Source of the DNA: Calditrichia bacterium
Lineage (GTDB): Bacteria > Calditrichota > Calditrichia > Calditrichales > Calditrichaceae
DNA: 64,000 nt
Reading direction: 5' to 3'
Assembly (NCBI GenBank): GCA_026983775.1
Contig: JALSTK010000006.1
Location: 30,810 to 94,809, forward strand
Position numbers and translations under genes: made by a program. Shown here piece after piece: positions 18,949 through 27,368 of the stretch; the stretch's first letter is position 1, and each line of letters begins with the position of its first letter. Below the pieces are notes generated by a model that was given only the letters and a program-made list of their open reading frames with translations, ran no database searches and had not been told where the DNA came from.

Positions 18949-20502
18949 CTATTTCCCTTCTAAATAAATAACCGGTAATATCATTTCCTCGATGGATACA
19001 CCGCCATGCTGAAAACTATCCTTGTAATAATTAAGATACTTATTATAATTAGTGGGATAGACGAAATAAAAATCTTCTTTGGCAAAAATATAGGTTGTAT
19101 TAATACCATGCATGGGAAGTTTCCAGTCGGCCGGATTTTTAACAAAGATAGCATGTTTGCTGTCGGCTTTGAGACTTCGGCCGTATTTGTAGCGGAGATT
19201 GGTAGACGCTTCGCGATCGCCGATCACCTTGGTAGCATGGAGACCTCTTACACTGCCATGATCGGAAGTAATAACCAACGGTATTTTGCTGGAGGCAATG
19301 GCTTTTAGAACTCCCATGATTGGAGAATGGGCAAACCAGGAGAGAGTAAGGGAACGGAAGGCGGCTTCATCCGGGACAATTTCTTTTAAAATCGGCAAAT
19401 CGGATCGGCTGTGGGCCAAAATATCCACAAAATTAATGACAATGGCCAGAACTCGTGAGTCTAAATAGTTACTCATGTTTTTTTCAAGATTACGCATATC
19501 TTCGGTATTCATAATCTTGACATATTTTAAATCATTGCCCAGATCAAGACCGTGCCTTTTTAACTGCAGATCGAGCAGCTCTTTTTCATAGCGGTTGAGA
19601 CTCTCATCATCTTCATTGAGCGACCATAGTTCGGGATACTTCTTCTCGATTTCCAGAGGAAAGAGGCCGCTGAACAAGGCATTCCTGGAAAAAGGGGTAG
19701 CGGTGGGCAGAATGGAATAGTAATAGTCCCGATGAATACGAAACCAGTCATAAAAATTGGTTTCCAGGGTCAACCATTGATCCAAACGCAGACAATCGAT
19801 GACCATGAATACGGCTTTCCCGCCTTTCTTCACCTGAGGAATAATATATTTTTCAATAATATCGGTAGACAGAACAGGTCGATTATTATCTGCGGGATTT
19901 TGGACCCATTGGCCATAATTCCGTTCAATGAATTTGCCGAATTCCACATTGATTTCATTGCGCTGGTCATACAAAATTTGTCGATAGTCCTGGTCATCGG
20001 CATTGTCCAGCTCAATATCCATTTTCGATATTTTAAGAGTATGTTCAATCCAATCATCGGGATGCAGGGCATTCATCAGGGAAACGGATATCTGGGACAA
20101 TTCCTGAGCATAGGTGGCACTACGTTTTTCGGTAATGATATCGCGGCGATTGAGGATTTTTTTCACGGCCATTAAAATTTGGCTGGGATTCACAGGTTTC
20201 GTCAGATAATCGTCGATCCGACGACCTATGGCTTCTTCCATCAGGCTTTCTTCCTCATTTTTGGTAATCATGATAACCGGAATATGGGGAAATAGGTCTT
20301 TAATTTCGTTGAGGGTAGTTAAACCGTCCTTGCCACTCATCATTTCATCCAGGAGCACAATATCATAAGCCGTATTTTTTACTTTATACAGGGCGTCGTC
20401 ACCATTGGTGGCCGTATCGACCTCATATCCCTTTTTTTGCAGGAACAGAATGTGGCCCTTCAAGAGCTCTATCTCGTCATCAGCCCAAAGAATTTTATGC
20501 AT
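18949..20502 (-). CDS. porX: PorX-like response regulator with PglZ domain
   Basis: 517 residues. The N-terminal receiver has D8/D9, phosphate-accepting D52 (DIVLLDEMMSGKDG), T80 and K102. After a helical linker comes a PglZ domain of the alkaline-phosphatase superfamily with FMVIDCLRLDQW (D236), TPFSRNALFSGLFP (T269), NFVDILAH (D360, H364) and TSDHGSVRG (D414, H415), a plausible zinc site. This architecture and the opening KILWADDEIELLKGHILFLQKKGYEV match PorX, the regulator that with PorY and SigP controls type IX secretion in Porphyromonas and Flavobacterium, where it also cleaves oligonucleotides. An AGGAGA ribosome site precedes the ATG. No PorY-type kinase is adjacent. Confidence 0.9.
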   Translation of the reverse strand: MHKILWADDEIELLKGHILFLQKKGYEVDTATNGDDALYKVKNTAYDIVLLDEMMSGKDGLTTLNEIKDLFPHIPVIMITKNEEESLMEEAIGRRIDDYLTKPVNPSQILMAVKKILNRRDIITEKRSATYAQELSQISVSLMNALHPDDWIEHTLKISKMDIELDNADDQDYRQILYDQRNEINVEFGKFIERNYGQWVQNPADNNRPVLSTDIIEKYIIPQVKKGGKAVFMVIDCLRLDQWLTLETNFYDWFRIHRDYYYSILPTATPFSRNALFSGLFPLEIEKKYPELWSLNEDDESLNRYEKELLDLQLKRHGLDLGNDLKYVKIMNTEDMRNLEKNMSNYLDSRVLAIVINFVDILAHSRSDLPILKEIVPDEAAFRSLTLSWFAHSPIMGVLKAIASSKIPLVITSDHGSVRGLHATKVIGDREASTNLRYKYGRSLKADSKHAIFVKNPADWKLPMHGINTTYIFAKEDFYFVYPTNYNKYLNYYKDSFQHGGVSIEEMILPVIYLEGK

Positions 20503-20598
20503 TACTTCTCCTGAGAAATTTATAGTTATATTTCTAAACTTTACTCGTTTCCTAAATTAAGCGGCAAACCGATTGGACACAATAGATGAAAAAACCTC

Positions 20599-21354
20599 TC
20601 AATCGGTGAAGTGGCGCTGGCGGACCGCTTCGAATAAAATTACCCCCGTAGAAACAGACGCATTTAATGAATTCACTTTACCAAATTGGGGAATAGCTAT
20701 TTGTCGGTCGCAAAAAGAGAGTAAATGTTTTCGTACTCCCCGTCCTTCATTACCGATTACAATAGCAACTGCAGCGGATAAATCCGTCTCATACATGGTT
20801 TGAGTGGAAGCAGGCATGGTGGCTAAAATATTAATTCCCAGAGTTTTTAATTCGGTTAAAGTTTTCGTTAAGTCGGGGCTGAAATAATAAGTAAGATTGA
20901 ACATTGCCCCTGCGGACGTTTTGGCCACAGTGGCATTCAATTCCGCGCTGCCTTTTACCGGCAATATAATCAAATCCACTCCGCTGATTTCTGCGGTACG
21001 CAAGATGGCCCCCAGATTATGGGGGTCCTGAATCTGATCCAAAATCAAAAGCAAGGGTTCATTAATTTTTCTTAACAACTCTTTCACCAGGGGAAGGGAA
21101 AGTATCGGAGGCTTTTGAACCAGGGCGACGACTCCCTGGTGAACCACAGCACCGACAAATCGTTGTAAGTCGTTTTTTGCTATTTCCTGAAGCGGGACCG
21201 ATCGTTTACCGGTCTGACGGATGATTTGTCCGATTCCTTTTCCCTGCAAATTTTTGGCAAGCCACACCTGTTCTACTTTCAGTGAAGAACGTAGAGCCTG
21301 TAACACGGGTTGTCTGCCGTATATATAGAGCTGCTCATTCTTTGTTTTCATCAT
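20599..21354 (-). CDS. rlmB: TrmH/SpoU-family RNA 2'-O-methyltransferase (RlmB-like)
   Basis: SPOUT methyltransferase using S-adenosylmethionine on a ribose 2'-hydroxyl, in RlmB at G2251 of 23S rRNA. An N-terminal substrate-binding domain (YIYGRQPVLQALRSS) is followed by the three SpoU motifs: LILDQIQDPHNLGAILRTAEISGVD, VIVIGNEGRGVRKHLL and IPQFGKVNSLNASVSTGVILFEA (variant N instead of the commoner E before SLN). I place the start at 21354 (MMKTKNEQL), where AAAGGAAAAG precedes it, not at 21390. This makes a 20-base overlap with the DUF190 gene. Assignment to RlmB rather than TrmH is by the N-terminal domain. Confidence 0.88.
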   Translation of the reverse strand: MMKTKNEQLYIYGRQPVLQALRSSLKVEQVWLAKNLQGKGIGQIIRQTGKRSVPLQEIAKNDLQRFVGAVVHQGVVALVQKPPILSLPLVKELLRKINEPLLLILDQIQDPHNLGAILRTAEISGVDLIILPVKGSAELNATVAKTSAGAMFNLTYYFSPDLTKTLTELKTLGINILATMPASTQTMYETDLSAAVAIVIGNEGRGVRKHLLSFCDRQIAIPQFGKVNSLNASVSTGVILFEAVRQRHFTD

Positions 21355-21709
21355 CCGCTTCTTTTCCTTTGCGATAGCGCAGAATTTCAACCGATTCCTG
21401 GGTCATCAGGGCGCCGTTGCCTCCCTCTTCCAGCATTTTACTAAAGGCCTCGATAGCCGTCCGGATACGATGCTCCGTGTCTACGATTTCGATCAGAAGA
21501 GGTAAATCCTGAGACAAGCGTAGGATATTGGCGCGATGAATGGTACGGCTGTCCGCACCGAAACCTTCAATACCTCGAATGACGGTACTTCCGGCCAGGC
21601 CCATCTCTTTGGCTTTAACCACAATGGCCTCATAGAGCGGTTGACCGTGGTAACGATCCTGAACTCCGATGTAGATACGCAGAAGTTTACCGATCCCTTC
21701 AATTTTCAT
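21335..21709 (-). CDS. DUF190 family protein
   Basis: 124 residues. GKLLRIYIGVQDRYHGQPLYEAIVVKAKEMGLAGSTVIRGIEGFG is the hallmark of DUF190, a PII-like small fold often encoded beside crcB fluoride channels. Here crcB ends 16 bases before it, and its 3' end overlaps the methyltransferase gene. The biochemical role is not established; by association it may modulate or support fluoride export. The C-terminal 20 residues are charged (YRKGKEADDENKE). Confidence 0.9.
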   Translation of the reverse strand: MKIEGIGKLLRIYIGVQDRYHGQPLYEAIVVKAKEMGLAGSTVIRGIEGFGADSRTIHRANILRLSQDLPLLIEIVDTEHRIRTAIEAFSKMLEEGGNGALMTQESVEILRYRKGKEADDENKE

Positions 21710-21725
21710 GGTTCACCCCTTTCTG

Positions 21726-22097
21726 TTAAAGAACTCGTCCTGTGATGATTCCCACCCAAACGGCTATGAGGGCAAGAAATACATTTAACAGGATATTTAC
21801 AAGCGCTTTTAAAATCAATCCGTTTTGGACCAAAGCGATGGTCTCATAGGAAAAAGTTGAAAAGGTGGTAAAAGCGCCCAATAAACCGATGGCAATCAGA
21901 TTGCGGGTCACATCACTGACAATAAACTTAGTAGTAACCAGGGTAATAAATAGGCCCAAACAAAAGCTGCCGATCACGTTTACAATTAAGGTTCCGTAGG
22001 GAAGTTTTGCCCCAAGTATATTATAAGACCATCCCGAAAGCCAGTAACGAAAAACGGCTCCGATAAATCCTCCGGCTCCTATAGCGATAATCTGCAT
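21726..22097 (-). CDS. crcB: Fluoride channel CrcB/Fluc
   Basis: 123 residues with four membrane segments. GAGGFIGAVFRYWLSGW, YGTLIVNVIGSFCLGLFITL (pore asparagine in the NVxGSFxLG motif) and LLGAFTTFSTFSYETIALVQNG (GxxGGxTTFSTF-type phenylalanine box) are diagnostic. Fluc proteins export fluoride as dual-topology dimers, and a single gene here implies a homodimer. No fluoride riboswitch consensus was seen in the upstream region. It is the first gene of a leftward group crcB-DUF190-rlmB-porX. Confidence 0.96.
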   Translation of the reverse strand: MQIIAIGAGGFIGAVFRYWLSGWSYNILGAKLPYGTLIVNVIGSFCLGLFITLVTTKFIVSDVTRNLIAIGLLGAFTTFSTFSYETIALVQNGLILKALVNILLNVFLALIAVWVGIITGRVL

Positions 22098-22390
22098 CGA
22101 TACTTCCTGTTTTAAATTCTCTTTCTGCCGAGCTTACGCATTATTATTTTTTAATTCCAGTAAAAAAAAGTTGTTCCCGAAGTAAAAAGATACCGATTAC
22201 GACGATAAGGAAAATCATTGTCCGTTAAGTTGTCTGCAGTACGAATTTAATTTTAATCCGAATAAAAAATGAGTAAACACCACTACGGATATTCGAGGTT
22301 TCCAGTAGTAATTTTGTATTGCAATCTACGCACTAAAATAGTAAGATATGCCATGATCCGGAGAGGTCATTCATCTGGGAGGAGAGCCTT

Positions 22391-22948
22391 ATGGGCAGAA
22401 TATTTATCTTTTTGTTGATAATTTTGATGGATTTTGCTGCTTGTAAAAAACAGAATACCCGACAGACGAAACATAAAGGAGGGAAAATCATGGCGCTGAC
22501 TATTACCAGCTCTGCATTTGAGGATGGCGGCCTTATTCCCACACAATATACTTGTGATGGTAAGAATATCTCTCCGCCGTTAAGCTGGACCAACCTGCCG
22601 GCAGGCACGAAGAGTTTGGCTCTGATTGCCGATGATCCCGATGCGCCGGTCGGCACATGGGTGCACTGGGTGGTTTTTAATATTCCCCCGGAGAAGAAGG
22701 GACTTCCCGAAAAGGTTCCGACCAAAGGGGTTTTACCGGATGGTTCACTTCAGGGACTGAATGATTTTCAGAAATTCGGATATGGAGGGCCGTGCCCACC
22801 CGGTGGTACTCATCGTTATTTTTTTAAATTGTATGCCCTGGATGTGGTTCTAAAAGAGGAGGCGGGTCTTACTAAAATGGAGCTATTAGACGTCATGGAA
22901 GGGCATATTTTATCCCAGGCGCAATTGATGGGACGTTACCATCGCTGA
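22391..22948 (+). CDS. YbhB/YbcL (Raf-kinase-inhibitor/PEBP-like) protein, possible lipoprotein
   Basis: The PEBP-fold core is complete: TYTCDGKNISPPLSWTNLP, LALIADDPDAPVGTWVHWVVFNIPP (DPDAP and HW motifs) and FGGPCPPGGTHRYFFKLYALD (here GYGGPCPPGGTHRY). Two starts are plausible. ATG at 22391 follows GGGAGGAGAG and adds a hydrophobic stretch ending FAAC-KKQ, a possible lipobox (185 residues). ATG at 22490 follows AAAGGAGGG at ideal distance and gives the usual cytoplasmic 152-residue protein. The bacterial role of the family is unclear. A strong hairpin terminator follows directly. Confidence 0.88.
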   Translation: MGRIFIFLLIILMDFAACKKQNTRQTKHKGGKIMALTITSSAFEDGGLIPTQYTCDGKNISPPLSWTNLPAGTKSLALIADDPDAPVGTWVHWVVFNIPPEKKGLPEKVPTKGVLPDGSLQGLNDFQKFGYGGPCPPGGTHRYFFKLYALDVVLKEEAGLTKMELLDVMEGHILSQAQLMGRYHR

Positions 22949-22958
22949 TCCTTTTTAA

Positions 22959-22986
22959 AAAACCAGGTTGCACAGACCTGGTTTTG
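22959..22986 (+). terminator. Rho-independent terminator after the YbhB-like gene
   Basis: Perfect 10-base arms AAAACCAGGT and ACCTGGTTTT around a 7-base loop TGCACAG, ending in a short T-run, 11 bases after the stop codon of the PEBP-like gene. Confidence 0.85.
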
Positions 22987-23180
22987 TACGAGTAAGAATT
23001 TACGATATAAATGGTAAAATGGTAAGAACCCTTTTAAGAAAAAAACAAAACAGCGACGTTTACAAAATGGTTCGGGGTGCAAAAGAGGGTCGAGGCGTAA
23101 ACGTTTCTACGAGCCTCTATTTTCATCGTATTATCGTTAATAAAAAAATTGAAACTAAAAAGATGCTGTTTATCCGATGA
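22987..23180 (+). pseudogene. Orphan remnant of a type IX-style C-terminal sorting domain
   Basis: About 65 codons in one frame read VRIYDINGKMVRTLL, then GRGVNVSTSLYFHRI and end NKKIETKKMLFIR. This is the back half of the sorting domain found intact in six other proteins of the window. No passenger protein, signal peptide or ribosome site precedes it; the frame simply emerges from the terminator of the preceding gene. The middle (KMVRGAKEGRG) looks degraded from the usual WDGKDxxGxxV. Most likely this is the leftover 3' end of a lost secreted-protein gene. Confidence 0.7.
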
Positions 23181-23281
23181 CAGGTTTCTTTCCCCATACA
23201 ATTGTGATATAAAATGGCATAAAGAGAGGAGGTCTGTCATGCATGGAATATGAATGGTTCCATTGGCTATTACTGTTTGTA

Positions 23282-24286
23282 TTATGCGGATTCCCGTTTT
23301 ATTAATTTCACCTTCATAAAACGGTGCACAGGCGGTTGTAACTTTTTAGCGACCAGGTCAAGCAAAATTCTGGCGGCGGCTTCGCCCATATCGAACATTG
23401 GCTGACGAACGGTAGTTAAGGCTGGTTTTACATAAGTGGCCAACTCGATATCATCAAAACCGATTATGGCAATGTCTTCCGGTATGCGCAGTCCGGCTTC
23501 CTTAAAACGTAGCATAGCGCCGATAGCCATATAATCATCAGAACAAAAAAGTGCTGTTGGTCTACTGGAAAGTTTTAAAATATCTCCAACCGCTTCATAG
23601 GCTTTATGCTGGTCAAAATTACCGGTGACAATCCAATTTTTGTTAATCGATAAGTTCAGTTTTTTCATCTCTTTTATAAAACCGCTATATCGATCCTGGG
23701 CATTAACTTCCGCCATAAAACCTTTCATAAAACCAATATTTCTATGACCGTTATCATAAAGGTATTTTACCGCCATCCGGGCGCCGCGGATGTTTTCGCT
23801 ATCCACAAAATTACAAAAGGGAGTATCCTGTTTAAAATTCACCAGAATAGAGGGAAATCCGCTTTCAAATAATGGCTGAAGGCGTGGATCGGCGGAAGTA
23901 ATTTTAAGCAGGATAAGACCGTCAACCAAATTGTTGAGAGCGATATTCAGATATTCCTGATGGTCGCTGTTGTTCTTTTCCACAGGATAGAGTATAAGGC
24001 GGTAATTATTTTCCTGCAAAATGTCGCTTATTCCACTTAGTATTTGGGCCAGGTAATTATCCAGAAAAAGATGTTCGGTTTTAGGAATAATTACGCCAAT
24101 CATCATAGTGCGCTTGCTGGACAAACTGCGGGCAAGCAAATTGGGTTGGTAATTCAGTTCTTCTATCAGTTTTCGGATGCGTTCGGCGGTTTCTTTTTTT
24201 ACCGGGCCCGTACCGTTGATCACCCGGGAAACGGTCATAGCCGAAACATTGGCCAGGCGGGCAATATCGGAGATAGTGGTTTTCAT
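23282..24286 (-). CDS. LacI-family transcriptional regulator
   Basis: 334 residues. The N-terminal helix-turn-helix and hinge are classical (TISDIARLANVSAMTVSRVING ... LNYQPNLLARSL), followed by a periplasmic-binding-protein-like sensor domain (MIGVIIPKTEHLFLDNYLAQILSGI, PTALFCSDDYMAIGAMLRF, IAIIGFDDIELATYVKPALTTVRQP). It is divergent from the GH2 gene, with a 260-base shared promoter region holding palindromes of LacI-operator type. It probably represses the glycan-use locus until a sugar or sugar phosphate binds. The effector is unknown. Confidence 0.95.
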   Translation of the reverse strand: MKTTISDIARLANVSAMTVSRVINGTGPVKKETAERIRKLIEELNYQPNLLARSLSSKRTMMIGVIIPKTEHLFLDNYLAQILSGISDILQENNYRLILYPVEKNNSDHQEYLNIALNNLVDGLILLKITSADPRLQPLFESGFPSILVNFKQDTPFCNFVDSENIRGARMAVKYLYDNGHRNIGFMKGFMAEVNAQDRYSGFIKEMKKLNLSINKNWIVTGNFDQHKAYEAVGDILKLSSRPTALFCSDDYMAIGAMLRFKEAGLRIPEDIAIIGFDDIELATYVKPALTTVRQPMFDMGEAAARILLDLVAKKLQPPVHRFMKVKLIKRESA

Positions 24287-24315
24287 AATATATTCCTACC
24301 GCATATACAACTTTA

Positions 24316-24329
24316 TGTTACCGTTATCA
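24316..24329. promoter_or_regulatory. Second candidate LacI-type operator
   Basis: TGTTACCGTTATCA agrees at 12 of 14 positions with the perfect palindrome at 24499. It lies 30 bases upstream of the lacI start codon, where it could give autoregulation. Confidence 0.55.
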
Positions 24330-24498
24330 ACACCTGTTATTATAATAATAAAACTAAAAAGTACCAATTTTTTTTGTCGGAAAGCGTTTATTTTGAAGCG
24401 ATATTTTTCCAAAAATAGGGTAATACTCCTTTGCTAACGAATAAAAAATAAAAAAATATTGCATAATCTGTTTTGCTTCATTATATTTTTACACAGAG

Positions 24499-24512
24499 TG
24501 TTAACGTTAACA
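24499..24512. promoter_or_regulatory. Perfect 14-bp palindrome, candidate LacI operator
   Basis: TGTTAACGTTAACA equals its own reverse complement and has the central CG typical of LacI-family operators. It lies 35 bases upstream of the GH2 start, well placed to block transcription. A weaker copy (10 of 14 positions on the minus strand) follows immediately at 24512-24525. Confidence 0.75.
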
Positions 24513-24546
24513 GAGAACGATAACATTAGGAAGGATTGTCTAAATT

Positions 24547-27183
24547 ATGTCATTAAAAATGACCTTTCGCTTTCTTACCCTTTTAATTATTGTTTTATTA
24601 ATTGCCTGCCAATCTTCCCCGACGCCGAAAAAAGGCGATATTGATCTCTCTGAAAACTGGTGGATCGCCAACTCCGCACAATTGGATGCCGATGTACAAA
24701 CAGTCGTCGGTCCCACTGTAAATCCGGATGTCTGGTATAGAACCGGTGTTCCATCGACGGTTTTAGCGGCGCTTGTTAAGAACAATGTCTATAAAAACAT
24801 CTATTTTGGTAAGAATCTTATAAAAATCCCGGCAGAACAATTTGAGAATTCATGGTGGTATAAAACAGATTTTTTTGTTGATAAAGAACAGCTTGGCAAT
24901 AATGCCTTCCTAAATTTCGACGGAATCAATTATCGTGCTAATATTTGGCTTAACGGCAAAAAAATAGCTGCGGCAGATACTATTTTCGGTTCTTTCCGTA
25001 AATTTCAATTTGATATTACCGGTCAATTACGATCCGGTAAAAACATTTTAGCTGTTGAAGTTTTTCCTCCCCGGCCCGGTGATTTTACTCTCGGTTTTGT
25101 GGATTGGAATCCCAGGCCGCCGGATAATAATATGGGAATTTGGCGGCCGGTTACCCTGCATTTTAGCGGGCCGGTTTCTATAAAGAATACCTTTGTGCAA
25201 ACAAAAGTAAATCTTAAAACCTTAAAGGAAGCAGAGCTATATATTTCTACTGAACTATCTAATCATAGCAATAAAACAGTTACCGCTAGCTTAAACGGCC
25301 AAATAGATGAAATATCTTTTAACCGGAAAATCACTTTGCAACCCCGCGAAACCCGGCTGATAAAAATAACACCACAGGAACAGAGCGTGCTCAAAATAAA
25401 AAATCCACGTCTTTGGTGGCCCAATAATTACGGCCAGCCGGAATTATATCAATTGCAACTTCGTCTTTCGGTTGAAGGTAGGGACTCCGATTATGACTCG
25501 CTTACCTTTGGTATTCGTGAAGTAGAGGACTATTTCACTAAGGAAGGCTACCGCGGATATAAAATAAACGGCAGACCAATCCTGATAAAAGGTGGCGGTT
25601 GGGTAGATGATTTGTTGCTGGCTGATACGCCGGAAAAGCTGGAAGCTCAAGTTAAATACGCCAAACACATGAATCTGAATACGTTGCGCCTGGAAGGGTT
25701 TTGGGGAAAAGACCACACCTTATACAATTTGTGCGATCGCTATGGGCTTTTAATAATGGTAGGCTGGAGCTGCCAATGGGAATGGGAAGAATACGTAGGC
25801 AAAGCCTGTGATGATTTCGGCGGTATTAAAACAGATGAAGAAATCGGTTTAATCGTTAAATCCTGGAATGACCAAATCACTATGTTCCGTAACCATCCTT
25901 CTATTTTAGTCTGGCTTGGTGGAAGTGATAAATTGCCCCGACCGGCTTTGGAAAAGAGGTATCTTGAAGTATTAAAAAAAATAGACCCTTCCAGGCCATA
26001 CCTTGCCGCAGCAGGCGGTATGAAGAGCGAAATAAGCGGGCCGACCGGTGTGAAAATGAACGGTCCGTATGCCTACACGCCCCCGGTTTACTGGTATGAG
26101 GATAAAGAGAACGGCGGGGCTTTCGGCTTTAATACAGAAACCGGGCCGGGCCCGCAGGTTCCCCCGCTGGAAAGCATCAAAAAAATGATTCCCCAGGAGC
26201 ATCTATGGCCGATTGACCATTATTGGGAATATCATTGCGGACGCAATAATTTTAATACTTTGAATCGCTTTGTAAAAGCTATGAATGAGCGATACGGACA
26301 GGTGAAGAACCCGCAACAATTTGCCAAGGTTGCACAGGTGATGAACTATGAATTGATCCGGCCGATGTTTGAAGCTTTCGCCGTCAATAAGACAAAAGCG
26401 ACAGGCATCATTCAATGGATGTTTAACTCGGCATGGCCGGAAATGTATTGGCAGCTCTTTGACAGCTACCTGATGCCGAACGGCGCTTTTTATGGCGTTA
26501 AAAAAGCGGCCCATCCTCTGCATCTCGTCTATAATTACGATGATAAATCGATTTATGCCGTTAACCAGTATTTTAAAGAGGCAAGGGATTTAAAAGCGGT
26601 AATAAAGGTTATTAACATAGATTCAAAAGAAGTATGGAATGAATCCCTGACCTTTGAGCTTGGCAAAAACAGCGTAAAAAAAATATTGCCAGCCGATGTA
26701 ATGGGAACGACAGGGATGGCTGAGTTAAGCGAAACCTATTTCCTTAGTTTAAAATTACTGGATACGGAACGGCGGGAAATCAGCAATAATTTTTACTGGC
26801 TATCTCAAAAAGCGGATATTCCAGATTACGCAAGGTCAGAATGGTATTACACTCCCATTAAACAATATGGGGATTTTAAAGCGCTTCATTCTCTGCCGCA
26901 AATTGAGATTGAGGCCGAGCACACATTTGTAGATGATGCCAATGGATGGCAAAGAATTAAGGTAAAACTTCATAACCCCACGGATGTGTTGGCCTTCTTT
27001 ATCGAACTGAAGGTGGAGAAGGGTGCCAGTGGTCAATCGGTTCTGCCGATATTTTGGGATGATAATTATATAACTCTGCTGCCGGGAGAGAGGAAAAGTC
27101 TGTCGGCAAAGTATAAAAAAAGTGATTTAGACGGCAATGAACCGGTTTTTAAATATAGCGGCTGGAATGTAAAAAATAATTAG
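24547..27183 (+). CDS. GH2 lipoprotein glycosidase, exo-beta-D-glucosaminidase (CsxA)-like
   Basis: 878 residues with a lipoprotein signal (LLIACQSS, Cys at about 20). Domain order is that of GH2: a sugar-binding sandwich (about 60-210; NFDGINYRANIWLNGKKI), an immunoglobulin-like domain, then a TIM barrel starting at GRPILIKGGGWVDDLLLADTPEKL. WLGGSDKLPRP places an aspartate (D461) where most GH2 enzymes have an NE acid/base, and FNTETGPG gives a likely nucleophile E531. The SD and SET/TET pair 70 residues apart is the arrangement known for CsxA exo-chitosanases rather than beta-galactosidases or mannosidases. Beta-mannosidase activity is the main alternative. The neighbours (LacI, ROK kinase, TonB receptor) suit a glycan locus. 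Confidence 0.86.
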   Translation: MSLKMTFRFLTLLIIVLLIACQSSPTPKKGDIDLSENWWIANSAQLDADVQTVVGPTVNPDVWYRTGVPSTVLAALVKNNVYKNIYFGKNLIKIPAEQFENSWWYKTDFFVDKEQLGNNAFLNFDGINYRANIWLNGKKIAAADTIFGSFRKFQFDITGQLRSGKNILAVEVFPPRPGDFTLGFVDWNPRPPDNNMGIWRPVTLHFSGPVSIKNTFVQTKVNLKTLKEAELYISTELSNHSNKTVTASLNGQIDEISFNRKITLQPRETRLIKITPQEQSVLKIKNPRLWWPNNYGQPELYQLQLRLSVEGRDSDYDSLTFGIREVEDYFTKEGYRGYKINGRPILIKGGGWVDDLLLADTPEKLEAQVKYAKHMNLNTLRLEGFWGKDHTLYNLCDRYGLLIMVGWSCQWEWEEYVGKACDDFGGIKTDEEIGLIVKSWNDQITMFRNHPSILVWLGGSDKLPRPALEKRYLEVLKKIDPSRPYLAAAGGMKSEISGPTGVKMNGPYAYTPPVYWYEDKENGGAFGFNTETGPGPQVPPLESIKKMIPQEHLWPIDHYWEYHCGRNNFNTLNRFVKAMNERYGQVKNPQQFAKVAQVMNYELIRPMFEAFAVNKTKATGIIQWMFNSAWPEMYWQLFDSYLMPNGAFYGVKKAAHPLHLVYNYDDKSIYAVNQYFKEARDLKAVIKVINIDSKEVWNESLTFELGKNSVKKILPADVMGTTGMAELSETYFLSLKLLDTERREISNNFYWLSQKADIPDYARSEWYYTPIKQYGDFKALHSLPQIEIEAEHTFVDDANGWQRIKVKLHNPTDVLAFFIELKVEKGASGQSVLPIFWDDNYITLLPGERKSLSAKYKKSDLDGNEPVFKYSGWNVKNN

Positions 27184-27368
27184 AATTATTTTCATTGTGT
27201 GTGATTAATGAAAACACAAAATATCCTGTTCAGAAGATGTTCAATATTACAAACATGTGTACATGAACTGTGAATTATACGGTTTAGCGATTTTTCCCTC
27301 AATCCTGGTACTTAAATTAAGCGGAAGGCAGCATCGAGAGCTTAATACAATTTATAAAGAAAGAAAAA

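Noticed and set aside
22098..22390. Possible fluoride riboswitch upstream of crcB
   Set aside because: On the minus strand upstream of crcB I found no sequence fitting the conserved crcB-motif pseudoknot elements; the stretch is AT-rich without a matching stem.
27188..27222. Hairpin TTTTCATT / AATGAAAA after the GH2 gene as a terminator
   Set aside because: The arms are all A/T-rich and weak, with no T-run after the stem; not reliable.
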